The position numbers and the translations under genes were made by a program. A model generated the notes under the pieces. It did no database searches and had not been told where the DNA came from. It saw only the letters and a list, made by a program, of their open reading frames with translations. Of a DNA stretch of 64,000 nucleotides, positions 24,720 to 32,147 are shown piece by piece; position 1 is the first letter of the stretch; the number at the start of each line of letters is the position of its first letter. This DNA comes from Planctomycetota bacterium (lineage in GTDB: Bacteria > Planctomycetota > Phycisphaerae > UBA1845), in contig JACQFE010000045.1 in NCBI GenBank assembly GCA_016200265.1, positions 124,001-188,000 on the forward strand, in the 5' to 3' direction.

Positions 24720-25943
24720 TCATTCCCCCGCGTTGCCGCAGCATTGAGCTTTGAACCATAGTCCCATACGTGTCGCGCCCGTGTGACCGCTGTAGTCCAC
24801 AGCTGGACAACCACTCACAGGAACCGGTTCTGCATACTCGTCCGGAATCCCACACGCATGGGAAACCTCGTGGAGCATTATTTCGACACAATCACAACTA
24901 AAGGGACTCGCCATGCAGTAAAACGACTGGGTGTTTCCTCCATAATTACAGCCATTTGCTCCACCACACGGCCCGCAATGATCATTGTCCGAGCAGCTTA
25001 TTGTCGCACGCGGGTGATGTGAACCGCCACAGCCACAACGTCCCTTCATGCATTTCTTAAATGCGGTCGAAACACCGGGGATTTCATCAAGTCGTTCGCA
25101 CATGTCATCCAAGTTATTCCGACAGGGAATCGAATAGCCGTTACAACTTTGTCCGACCCCATCCATAATTTGCGGGCCTTGGCAAGTTGTCGGCGGCGTG
25201 TATGGCACAAAAACATCGAGAATGTAATTGACCAGCAGGCTCACGATAGAGCCGATTAAGATGAATGTCGAATTCACATTGCTCGAAGCCACCGCGGGCG
25301 GCGTTACGTGCAGCATCGTCATCACCGCGTCGCTAAATCCAGAATCGGAATTTGGATCAAGCGTGGCACCGCCACTGGCCGAGTAGACGTATCCTCCACT
25401 GTGCCCGGCCGCACCTGTCTGCGTGATCGAACCCCAGGTCGTAATCTGTCCATTCACGAGCGATGCAGTCTGCTGCAGCGTACGGCTGACGTTGTCCTCG
25501 ACAAGCGTCAAGTTCGTGTCAATCTGATTCGTATTGCGGTTGACTGACACCCTCGAAAATCCGAAAGCAGTTGGATCGCCATTGACGAGAAGCGTCACCG
25601 AACCGACGGACCAAATCGTGACCGAGTCATAGCCCGCCGTAACACCGCCGGTTTCCAGTATTCCACCTGTAACGGGGCCAGAGGTTGCGGAAACCAGTGC
25701 TTCGGTTGCGTCGGTGATTGCATCGGAGAAGCTGGTGATCGCCGCAGGTGGGTTTATAGGCAGCGGCAATACACTTCCATTTCCGCTTTTCGTGCCTCCG
25801 ACGCAAACGAAGTCGCCTTCAAGCGGATAGCACACCGGCGGACTTGTGTAAAGTTGCGCATCCGCGATCGACGTGCAAGCAAGAAGCATCAAGCAGGTGA
25901 AACACCCACGATTGGGGAGAAGTTCGGTATGCACACGTAACAT
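24720..25943 (-). CDS. Secreted protein with metalloprotease-like HExxH site
   Basis: Start at ATG 25943 (MLRVHTELLPNRGC) with a purine-rich site GGAAGGTGAGAG just upstream, and a signal peptide with cleavage near ADA/QLY. The 407 residues are Cys-rich in the C-terminal third. A metzincin-like motif HEVSHACGIPDEY occurs near residue 370, with HExxH followed by G and Asp/Glu; this is where zinc would bind, but the pattern is less complete than in the matrixin-like and reprolysin-like genes of this window. The N-terminal part is unrecognised. It is the first gene of a two-gene minus-strand operon. Confidence 0.72.
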   Translation of the reverse strand: MLRVHTELLPNRGCFTCLMLLACTSIADAQLYTSPPVCYPLEGDFVCVGGTKSGNGSVLPLPINPPAAITSFSDAITDATEALVSATSGPVTGGILETGGVTAGYDSVTIWSVGSVTLLVNGDPTAFGFSRVSVNRNTNQIDTNLTLVEDNVSRTLQQTASLVNGQITTWGSITQTGAAGHSGGYVYSASGGATLDPNSDSGFSDAVMTMLHVTPPAVASSNVNSTFILIGSIVSLLVNYILDVFVPYTPPTTCQGPQIMDGVGQSCNGYSIPCRNNLDDMCERLDEIPGVSTAFKKCMKGRCGCGGSHHPRATISCSDNDHCGPCGGANGCNYGGNTQSFYCMASPFSCDCVEIMLHEVSHACGIPDEYAEPVPVSGCPAVDYSGHTGATRMGLWFKAQCCGNAGE

Positions 25944-26386
25944 CGCTCTCACCTTCCAAGTAACGGCGCGGGGCATCGGGGAACGAGCGCCGTTGCTCAT
26001 TCACACGGCCCCACAGGAGGATTATGGCCATTTAAGGCGAAGGCGCGCGCAGAATAAATCCGGCTGCCCCGCGCAGTCGATGATCTCCGATGGCGCATTC
26101 GAACTGCCTGAGCGCGATCGGTGAATCGCGGCTACTTACAACGACATGTTCGTCAAGCCTCGTTTCTTGCGGGCCTCGAATGCATGGTCGCGGGGAAACG
26201 GAGCATTGCCGGTCCGGCGAGTCAACCCCCTCGCACCCCTTTCCTCGACACCTAATTCGGTCTATGCTTGCGAAGGGTTTCCCGGGTTCGGGTTTCCACT
26301 TCATCCGATTGGTCTTGAGATCGTTAGAAGTGAATTCGGCGCGTTAAGATCAACACGCCAACACGAATGGAGAACGATTTTTGATT
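25944..26386. other. Divergent intergenic region, no gene seen
   Basis: Holds the promoters of the minus-strand operon (24184-25943) and of the plus-strand lipoprotein at 26387. A GGAGAACG motif at 26366-26375 is a possible ribosome-binding site for the latter. Short open frames here show no family pattern. Confidence 0.4.
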
Positions 26387-27112
26387 ATGAACAAAGGTTC
26401 CAATTTGTCGATTCGAGCAGGCACATTTTCGCTCTTGTTTTCATTGGCCCTCATTACCGGTTGTACGAACGCGCCGGTGATTCCAGGCAACGGCGACTTA
26501 ATTTTCCGCGACGACTTCACCTCCACGGCGCAAGACGCCGGATGGAGCTTCCTCGGCACGGACACAACGAAGAAATCGCTCACGGCGAAGCCTGGTTCGC
26601 TGCAATTGCTTCCACAAAGTGACGGCGTCGACTGCGATCACACTGCCCAAAGTTACCTGCTTCGCCAGGCCACCGGCGATTTCGTGCTCCTCACGAAAAT
26701 GACATTCAATCCGGCCGTCGATCTGTCGCTCGCCGGAATCGTCGTGCAGGACGATCAAGGCAATGCCGCGGCGCTGGGTGTGCTTTCCGCGAAGGGTGCG
26801 GCCGGAAGCTTCACCGGCGTCATTCTCCGGGTGGATCAATGCCCGAACCCGTCGCCCGATCGGGTGGCCAAAAGCTATGCGTTCCATGATGTTTTCCTTC
26901 GCCTGGAGCGGTCCGGCAACACGTTTACAGGCCTATTCAGTCAGGATGGAGTCGCTTACACATCCGTCGGAACTTTGACTAAGCAAATGTCCGATACTGT
27001 TCAAGTCGGCATTGGAATCGTGGACAGCACGGAATGCTCTTCGAATTGCGACGCCGTCCAGCCAGCGGATTTCGATTTCTTCGAGATCGATAAGCCCGCA
27101 ACTGGGCAGTAA
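26387..27112 (+). CDS. Lipoprotein with a concanavalin-like (DUF1349/laminin-G-type) domain
   Basis: Signal sequence with lipobox LITGC near residue 25. The mature part is a jelly-roll beta-sandwich: GDLIFRDDFTSTAQDAGWSFLG, TAKPGSLQLLPQ, SYLLRQATGDFVLLTKMTF, SLAGIVVQDDQGNAAALGV, and VFLRLERSGNTFTGLFSQDG, the pattern of the DUF1349 / beta-xylosidase C-terminal concanavalin-like family. It is the paralogue of the next gene, 20 bases downstream, which shares the same blocks. Start ATG 26387 rather than the TTG six bases before. Likely carbohydrate-binding on the cell surface. Confidence 0.78.
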   Translation: MNKGSNLSIRAGTFSLLFSLALITGCTNAPVIPGNGDLIFRDDFTSTAQDAGWSFLGTDTTKKSLTAKPGSLQLLPQSDGVDCDHTAQSYLLRQATGDFVLLTKMTFNPAVDLSLAGIVVQDDQGNAAALGVLSAKGAAGSFTGVILRVDQCPNPSPDRVAKSYAFHDVFLRLERSGNTFTGLFSQDGVAYTSVGTLTKQMSDTVQVGIGIVDSTECSSNCDAVQPADFDFFEIDKPATGQ

Positions 27113-27132
27113 AAAACTCCACAAATAGAAAA

Positions 27133-28266
27133 ATGAAAACGAATACTTTTCAAGTCCCTGCAATGGCCGTCTGCATTCTTGCATCCGTGGCCAGCACCTC
27201 ACGCGCCGCTGATGTCACGTTTCGCGATGACTTCGACTCCGACCAGCTCCAGGCCGGTTGGCAAATCATCCACGAAGACGCCAACAACCACAGCCTGACG
27301 GCGCGTCCGGGATTTCTGCGAATCATTACTCAACGCGGCGCGCTTGAATCGGGGAAACAGGTGTCCAATCTCTATTTCCGGCAGGCTGACGGAAACTTCA
27401 TCATTGAAACGCACGCGGACTTCGATCCTGAAGGGGGCCAGCAGTTCGCCGGCCTAACCGTTTACTCCGACGATCAGCACGCCGTCGCACTCGGATTGGC
27501 GCACGCATCCGGCGCTCGCGGCACGTTTCGTGGAATCGTCTTGGTAAGCGTTGGTGACAGCAATTCGTCATCGCAGCGCCCCGGCCAGCGCTATGACTCT
27601 TCGACGACGAGCACGCCGAATTCGGTCTATCTCAGGCTGCTCCGCAACGGCGATCAGCTCGTCGCCGGCTTCAGCGAGGACGGAATCAAATATTCCGACA
27701 TCGGCTCCGTCAACAACCCGCTTCCAAGCGCTGTACTGGTCGGCATCGGCGCGACGAACGGCGACTTCGACGGCTGCACGACGGAATGCGACACAGGCAT
27801 TCCCGCGGATTTCGATTTCTTCCAGATTCGAGCACTCACAGGCGGCGGCAATACCGATGTGCCGACGCTCGATCACCTGACATTGGCGTTGCCCAGTTCC
27901 GTTGACTCCGGCGCCAACACGACGCTTTCGGTGATTGCCAGCTTCAGCGATGGCAGCAGCCGAGACGTAACCACCGATGCGACGTGGATGGCGGCCCCAC
28001 CTGGACTGGGAACTATTGACCCCACCGGTGTGCTCACGGCCGCCTCAGTTGAGAACACGAGTCAGATGACCGTCGTCGCGACCTATACGCAACTCACTTC
28101 AGGCGGCGTCTCGATCACAAAAACTGCGTCCGGATTGCTACGCGTGATTGGAACCAATCCCCAGAACCCCACGCCGACTGGATGTTTCGCAGGCGCGATC
28201 GGACCTGCCATGTTTGCATTTCTTAGTTCGTTTTTTCTGATTCGATGCAGACGTTTCTTGACGTAG
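27133..28266 (+). CDS. Secreted concanavalin-like plus Ig-like protein with a C-terminal Cys/TM/Arg sorting tail
   Basis: Signal peptide cleaved near TSRAA/DVT. Residues about 25-240 repeat the jelly-roll of the upstream gene (VTFRDDFDSDQLQAGWQIIHED, LYFRQADGNFIIETHADF, VYLRLLRNGDQLVAGFSEDGIKY). Residues about 245-340 form a BIG2-like Ig domain (LTLALPSSVDSGANTTLSVIA, ATWMAAPPGLGTIDPTGVL). The end reads GCFAGAIGPAMF, a hydrophobic helix, then RCRRFL: a Gly-Cys, transmembrane, Arg layout like cell-surface sorting tags (Synerg-CTERM/GlyGly-CTERM class). A sorting enzyme of the rhombosortase type is not in this window. Probable surface-anchored glycan-binding protein. Confidence 0.78.
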   Translation: MKTNTFQVPAMAVCILASVASTSRAADVTFRDDFDSDQLQAGWQIIHEDANNHSLTARPGFLRIITQRGALESGKQVSNLYFRQADGNFIIETHADFDPEGGQQFAGLTVYSDDQHAVALGLAHASGARGTFRGIVLVSVGDSNSSSQRPGQRYDSSTTSTPNSVYLRLLRNGDQLVAGFSEDGIKYSDIGSVNNPLPSAVLVGIGATNGDFDGCTTECDTGIPADFDFFQIRALTGGGNTDVPTLDHLTLALPSSVDSGANTTLSVIASFSDGSSRDVTTDATWMAAPPGLGTIDPTGVLTAASVENTSQMTVVATYTQLTSGGVSITKTASGLLRVIGTNPQNPTPTGCFAGAIGPAMFAFLSSFFLIRCRRFLT

Positions 28267-28412
28267 CTGCGAATTCGCGAAGTTCCCAACTCCTGTTATA
28301 GGACGTTGCCGGAATGACTTTCCTAAATCACGTCTCTTAGGCTATACTGTGGCATCCGGCCTAAAGGGGTATGGTCGAATTCCAAAGATGATTCGTCGGA
28401 GGAGGTGGGCTT

Positions 28413-29012
28413 GTGAAGCGGGTAATCTCTACATTCATTGTCTCTTGCTTTGCGTTGGCAATGCCGATTTCTGCCGACACGCCGGTCCTATTCGACTTTA
28501 ACGACCTTAGCGTGTTCGATGGACCGAACGCGATTTCCAATTATATGACCAGCTTGTATGGTTCGACGGTCAATGTCCAACATACCCGCACGATCAGCGA
28601 TCCGACCGCGCCAGGAATCGGCAATCCCGACAAGATGATTGCCACTTCGATCCAGATTTTTGACCGCGGTGACTTTGATATTCTGTTCCCGGATCATCCG
28701 ATTACTTCGGTTCAATTCGAAGGACACGTACTTGACGCCAGCCCGGGGGAAGATTTTCACTTTGCCGCGTTCAACGGAGACACCGACGTCTTCGACCTCA
28801 CGCGCAGCAACGGCGAAGAAGTATTTGATTCGGGCTTGATCATCTTCTCGCAACCCGTTGATCATCTTCATTTTTCAGACAGCGGCAGACATGACGTGGG
28901 AATCGATGACTTGCGAGTCAACGCAGTTCCGGAGCCAGGCACAATTTTCCTTGCGATTATCGCCTTTGGAGCATTGCTCCGTCAGGGCCGGCGGAATTTC
29001 TTGTCGAATTGA
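28413..29012 (+). CDS. PEP-CTERM sorting-domain protein
   Basis: Start GTG 28413 follows the strong ribosome-binding site GGAGGAGG (about 28398-28405). A signal peptide (MKRVISTFIVSCFALAMPISA) is followed by a beta-rich domain of about 140 residues with acidic Asp/Asn-rich strands (FDILFPDHPITSVQFEG), and the C-terminus has the PEP-CTERM tripartite tag: VPEPGT, a hydrophobic helix, then RQGRR. The tag is recognised by an exosortase that is not present here. 199 residues. Probably an extracellular matrix or surface protein; the domain itself is not named. Confidence 0.82.
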   Translation: MKRVISTFIVSCFALAMPISADTPVLFDFNDLSVFDGPNAISNYMTSLYGSTVNVQHTRTISDPTAPGIGNPDKMIATSIQIFDRGDFDILFPDHPITSVQFEGHVLDASPGEDFHFAAFNGDTDVFDLTRSNGEEVFDSGLIIFSQPVDHLHFSDSGRHDVGIDDLRVNAVPEPGTIFLAIIAFGALLRQGRRNFLSN

Positions 29013-29047
29013 TCGCGAATCCCTTCTTTGAACTTCGAATTTCTCGC

Positions 29048-29367
29048 TCACTTCAGTGCTTGGATCCCAAGGCGTTGAGCCTCGCGTCGCACCGGCTCAA
29101 AGCCCAGCAATTCCTTAGCGTGTTCAGCGAATTGTTGGTGCCATCCATTGTCCCATGCGTAAGGCTGTCGCCGAGGGAAATGAACACAGTCTGATCGTGT
29201 GGCTCACGCGGAGGCCTCGCTACCGACTGATCGCGATTTGCAATCTTGGATGTCTGAAGTGAAATCTGCGCGTGAATACGAGCGCCTGGCGCAAGAAGGA
29301 ACGCTGCACCAACGACGACCGAATTCCAACCGAAACGACTGCGGTACAGACGATTTCTCTTATGCAT
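29048..29367 (-). pseudogene. Internally deleted SGNH/GDSL hydrolase remnant
   Basis: The intact-looking frame (29053-29367, 104 residues) gives a signal peptide and the block-I motif FISLGDSLTHGTMDG of a GDSL-type esterase, then degenerates. A different frame across the same joint reads DNGWHQQFAEHAKELLGF, then EPVRREAQRLGIQALK and a stop at 29048, which looks like a genuine hydrolase C-terminus. So the head and tail of one gene seem to have been brought together with loss of the middle and a frame change. It is almost certainly inactive because the catalytic Asp/His block III is missing from the head frame. Confidence 0.55.
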
Positions 29368-29470
29368 TGACCCCTCGCCTGAAATATGGAATCACCGATT
29401 CCTCCGAATCGTAGTGAATCCAGCGTAGTGATACGCGCCACTTCATGCAAGAGAAATCACGCATCGCAGG

Positions 29471-31648
29471 TCACGGGAGTTTAAGCTTGCGTGCCTCTTC
29501 TTCCGCCGCGAGGAAGCGGTCGGTGTAGCGCGGATCGACTTGCTGGCAGATTTGAGTGGCCAATTGGCTAATGCGCTCGTAGTCTGGGTCACCGCCGCTG
29601 CGTTGTTGGAATTCACCCGTGAGAATTACGAGTCGCAGTAAGTGCCGCAATATCAGACCCTCGTTCTTGACCATGTCGCGCGAGCGGATGAACTTGAAGA
29701 AATCGCCGCCGGCCTCATGGATGGCGCCGAATACCCAGCGCGGAAATACGGGAACGTTTTCCGGCGACGCGAGCTGAGCGTCGAATAAGGCCTTGAGCAT
29801 GTCCGCCAATGTCATTGCTCGCGGCTCGAATTCTTCCCCCGTGTAATCCGCGCCCTCATCTTCATCCGGCGCTTTGGCGAGACCGCCTTCAGAATGCACC
29901 GTGGCGATGCCCATCGAGATTAACATCGGCTGGAGGACTTCGGTTTGCAACGGACCCGGTGCAAGCGTTTCCGACGGACGAAGAATTCGATCGAGCGCCG
30001 GTGGAAGGGAGAGAATGGATTCGAGAGCGAGCACTTTTTCCTCGAAATTTCCGCGCGCGAGCTGAGTACAAAGAAAAGCCCCGTATAGCGGATCAATGCT
30101 GCGAAAGATGAGCAGCCCTTCGATGCCGGGACTGAGCGTCACGTGATCGGCGTCTTCCGCCCGTGTGAGGAAATTGAACTTCGCCAGGTTGTTGATCATG
30201 TGCTCAAGCTGGTTTTGATACTTCGCGATCGTCTCCGAAGTTGTGAATCGCTTGCTGATGAATTCGCGGACCGCGTGCAGCGTGCCGTATTTGTGGAGCA
30301 AGTAAATCAGCACGTTGTAGGGAATCATCGAGCGGCTGGAGAGCTTCGCGGGCCCGGCCTTGATCAATGATTGAAACTGCCCTTCTGTCCAATACGTTTC
30401 GGTCGATCGTCGCGACGGCTTCTTGCGTTCAAGCTCCTTACGAACCCGCATGATGCCCGGATCCTTCGACTTCGGATCAATCTGATCGAATTTCTTTTTC
30501 CACTTGGTGATGCGGGCGTCGTCCTCATGCGCGAGAGCGTAGACGTATCCATTCTTGTCGAATTGCGGCCGGCCAGCGCGACCGAACATCTGATGCGCGG
30601 ACGACGACGGGACGAGCTTTTTCTCGCGTGGCTTGCCAGTCACAAGTGTGCTAAGAACGACGGAGCGTGCCGGTAGGTTGATGCCTGCGGAGAGCGTCTC
30701 GGTACATATTACAAAGGGCACGAGCTTGCGAAGAAAAAGCGATTCGACGATTTCCTTGTATTTGGGGAGTATTCCCGCGTGATGCACGCCCACGCCGCGA
30801 ATGAGCATTTGCTTGAGCTTCGGGCCGGCGCCTTGCGAGAGATCACTGTCTGCCAAATGTCGCTCGATTTCCGTCCGTGCGGCCGCGTCGATCAGACTCA
30901 CGCCCTTGAGCGTCTCGGCCACTTCCCAGCATTCGTCGCGATTGAAGCAGAAAACAAGCGCCGGCGCTCGATTCGTAGTGTCATCCTTTGACACCATCTC
31001 CGGCAGGTGCTCGGTAAGCAGCTTGTCGCCGACCCAGATGAACTCCAGCGGCACGCGGCGCTCCTGGCTTTGCACGAGATTGAGCTTGCGGCCATGCAGC
31101 TCGCGGGCCCAACGCAAAAAATCCACTGTGTTTCCAACCGTCGCAGAAAGGAGCAGCAGGCGAATGTTCGCGGGCAACAGTACGAGCGAAAGTTCCCAGA
31201 CAATGCCGCGCTCGAAGTCGTTGAAGTAATGGAACTCATCCATCACCACGCCGCTCACGTAGTCCATCGGCTCGCTTTCAAGCAAGTGGTTCAAGAGAAT
31301 CTCGGCCACCACCACGCGAACCAGAGCGTCGGGATTGATCTTGCGATTGCCGGTGATCAGCCCGACCTGTTCGCGCGGAAAGCCCCAGCGTTCGGCCTTG
31401 TCCTGAAATTCGCGGAACTTCTGATCGGTAAGTGCGATCAACGGTGACGTGTAATACATCCGACGATTGGTTTTGAGGGCCTCGAAGACAGCGGCCTCGG
31501 CGATCAGCGTCTTGCCCATGCCCGTCGGCGCGGACACGAGCACGCCGCCTTCGGTTTCAAACCATGCGAGAAGGGCCTCCTCTTGAAACGGATAGAGGTC
31601 GAATTGGAGCGTGCCAAGAAAGTCGCTGCAAACGTCGGATCGATTCAC
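29471..31648 (-). CDS. Ski2/Mtr4-like DEAD/DEAH-box helicase
   Basis: Superfamily 2 RNA/DNA helicase: motif I APTGMGKT, motif Ia TSPLIALTDQK, motif II DEFH, motif III SATVGN, motif V GINLPARSVVLS and motif VI QMFGRAGRP. Together with its 725-residue length and a long helical C-terminal region (ratchet-like and winged-helix parts, from about residue 400) it belongs with Ski2-like helicases such as those of RNA turnover, rather than with RecQ or UvrB. Start GTG 31648; 18 bases upstream is a TCGAAA-type repeat. Substrate is unproven; bacterial homologues of this group are not well characterised. Confidence 0.88.
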   Translation of the reverse strand: MNRSDVCSDFLGTLQFDLYPFQEEALLAWFETEGGVLVSAPTGMGKTLIAEAAVFEALKTNRRMYYTSPLIALTDQKFREFQDKAERWGFPREQVGLITGNRKINPDALVRVVVAEILLNHLLESEPMDYVSGVVMDEFHYFNDFERGIVWELSLVLLPANIRLLLLSATVGNTVDFLRWARELHGRKLNLVQSQERRVPLEFIWVGDKLLTEHLPEMVSKDDTTNRAPALVFCFNRDECWEVAETLKGVSLIDAAARTEIERHLADSDLSQGAGPKLKQMLIRGVGVHHAGILPKYKEIVESLFLRKLVPFVICTETLSAGINLPARSVVLSTLVTGKPREKKLVPSSSAHQMFGRAGRPQFDKNGYVYALAHEDDARITKWKKKFDQIDPKSKDPGIMRVRKELERKKPSRRSTETYWTEGQFQSLIKAGPAKLSSRSMIPYNVLIYLLHKYGTLHAVREFISKRFTTSETIAKYQNQLEHMINNLAKFNFLTRAEDADHVTLSPGIEGLLIFRSIDPLYGAFLCTQLARGNFEEKVLALESILSLPPALDRILRPSETLAPGPLQTEVLQPMLISMGIATVHSEGGLAKAPDEDEGADYTGEEFEPRAMTLADMLKALFDAQLASPENVPVFPRWVFGAIHEAGGDFFKFIRSRDMVKNEGLILRHLLRLVILTGEFQQRSGGDPDYERISQLATQICQQVDPRYTDRFLAAEEEARKLKLP

Positions 31649-31665
31649 GCGGAGATGGTAAATGA

Positions 31666-31685
31666 GAAAAGTCGAAACGTCGAAA
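31666..31685. repeat. Short repeat GAAAAGTCGAAACGTCGAAA, copy 2
   Basis: Identical, in opposite orientation, to 1794-1813. Both copies lie 18-19 bases upstream of the start codon of a minus-strand gene. The unit is built of overlapping GTCGAAA motifs. Confidence 0.8.
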
Positions 31686-31766
31686 AGTCAAATCGACATA
31701 TCCGCAGATTGCGCGGATTTTCGCAGAATAGTCTGGGGAGCGCAAAGATTCTCTTTGCGCATTGCA

Positions 31767-31794
31767 TTTTCCGAGCCGCGCCCGTAAGGAAGCG
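31767..31794. repeat. PYGRGSE-type dispersed repeat, copy 1 (28 bp)
   Basis: A 28-base sequence identical in reverse complement to 36345-36372. Core CGAGCCGCGCCCGTAAGGAA. Read on the minus strand it encodes PYGRGSE, which is also what the second copy encodes inside a glycosyltransferase gene. Intergenic here. Confidence 0.85.
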
Positions 31795-31801
31795 GAAGGG
31801 A

Positions 31802-31821
31802 AACCGCAGATGACGCAGATT
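31802..31821. repeat. CCGCAGAT-type dispersed repeat (20 bp)
   Basis: AACCGCAGATGACGCAGATT, found again in reverse complement at 54331-54350. A related but diverged unit (CCGCAGATTGCGCGGATTTT) lies at 31703-31722. Confidence 0.75.
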
Positions 31822-31832
31822 CGCGCAGATTC

Positions 31833-31846
31833 GTTTCACGTGAAAC
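31833..31846. promoter_or_regulatory. parS-like site 1 (ParB centromere)
   Basis: GTTTCACGTGAAAC, a perfect 14-base palindrome equal to the core of the bacterial parS consensus TGTTTCACGTGAAACA; the left flank is C instead of T and the right flank is A. ParB (with ParA) uses such sites in origin segregation. No parA or parB is in this window. Confidence 0.85.
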
Positions 31847-31862
31847 ATAGTTTGGCCAAGAG

Positions 31863-31878
31863 TGTTTCACGTGAAACA
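31863..31878. promoter_or_regulatory. parS site 2 (perfect 16-base consensus)
   Basis: TGTTTCACGTGAAACA matches the full parS consensus. It is 16 bases after site 1, in the same intergenic gap. Confidence 0.9.
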
Positions 31879-32147
31879 AGATTTCGCAGAATTCGGAGGT
31901 ATGATTGCACGTTTTTCGCCTTGTTTCGAGAACATTCGATGAATTTCAAATTTTCGTCGAGCGTGTCGCACGTTTTTTCTTTAGGACCGTGCCCGCCCGC
32001 AATTGTGCCCAAGGTCCGTTGGATGCCTATTGATGCACCGCTGAAAGCTTTCGGCTCCCCGAATTCAATATTCTCTTGCCACACCAAGGCGAATTTCAGT
32101 AAGATACCTGCGTCTCACAATGTGGACCGCATTTTTTCGGAGTCGAG

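Larger units (their letters stand above)
31649..32147. other. Repeat-rich intergenic region between helicase and RCC1 gene
   Basis: No gene is supported. It contains a TCGAAA repeat (31666-31685), CCGCAGAT-type repeats (31699-31726 and 31802-31821), a PYGRGSE-type repeat (31767-31794) and two parS-like palindromes (31833-31846 and 31864-31877), each described separately. The rest (31880-32147) is AT-rich and has no coding pattern; it should include the promoter of the RCC1 gene. Confidence 0.6.

Noticed and set aside
28350..28412. Possible sigma54 promoter before the PEP-CTERM gene (TGGCATCC...)
   Set aside because: The -12 part (TTGC) is absent at the required distance.
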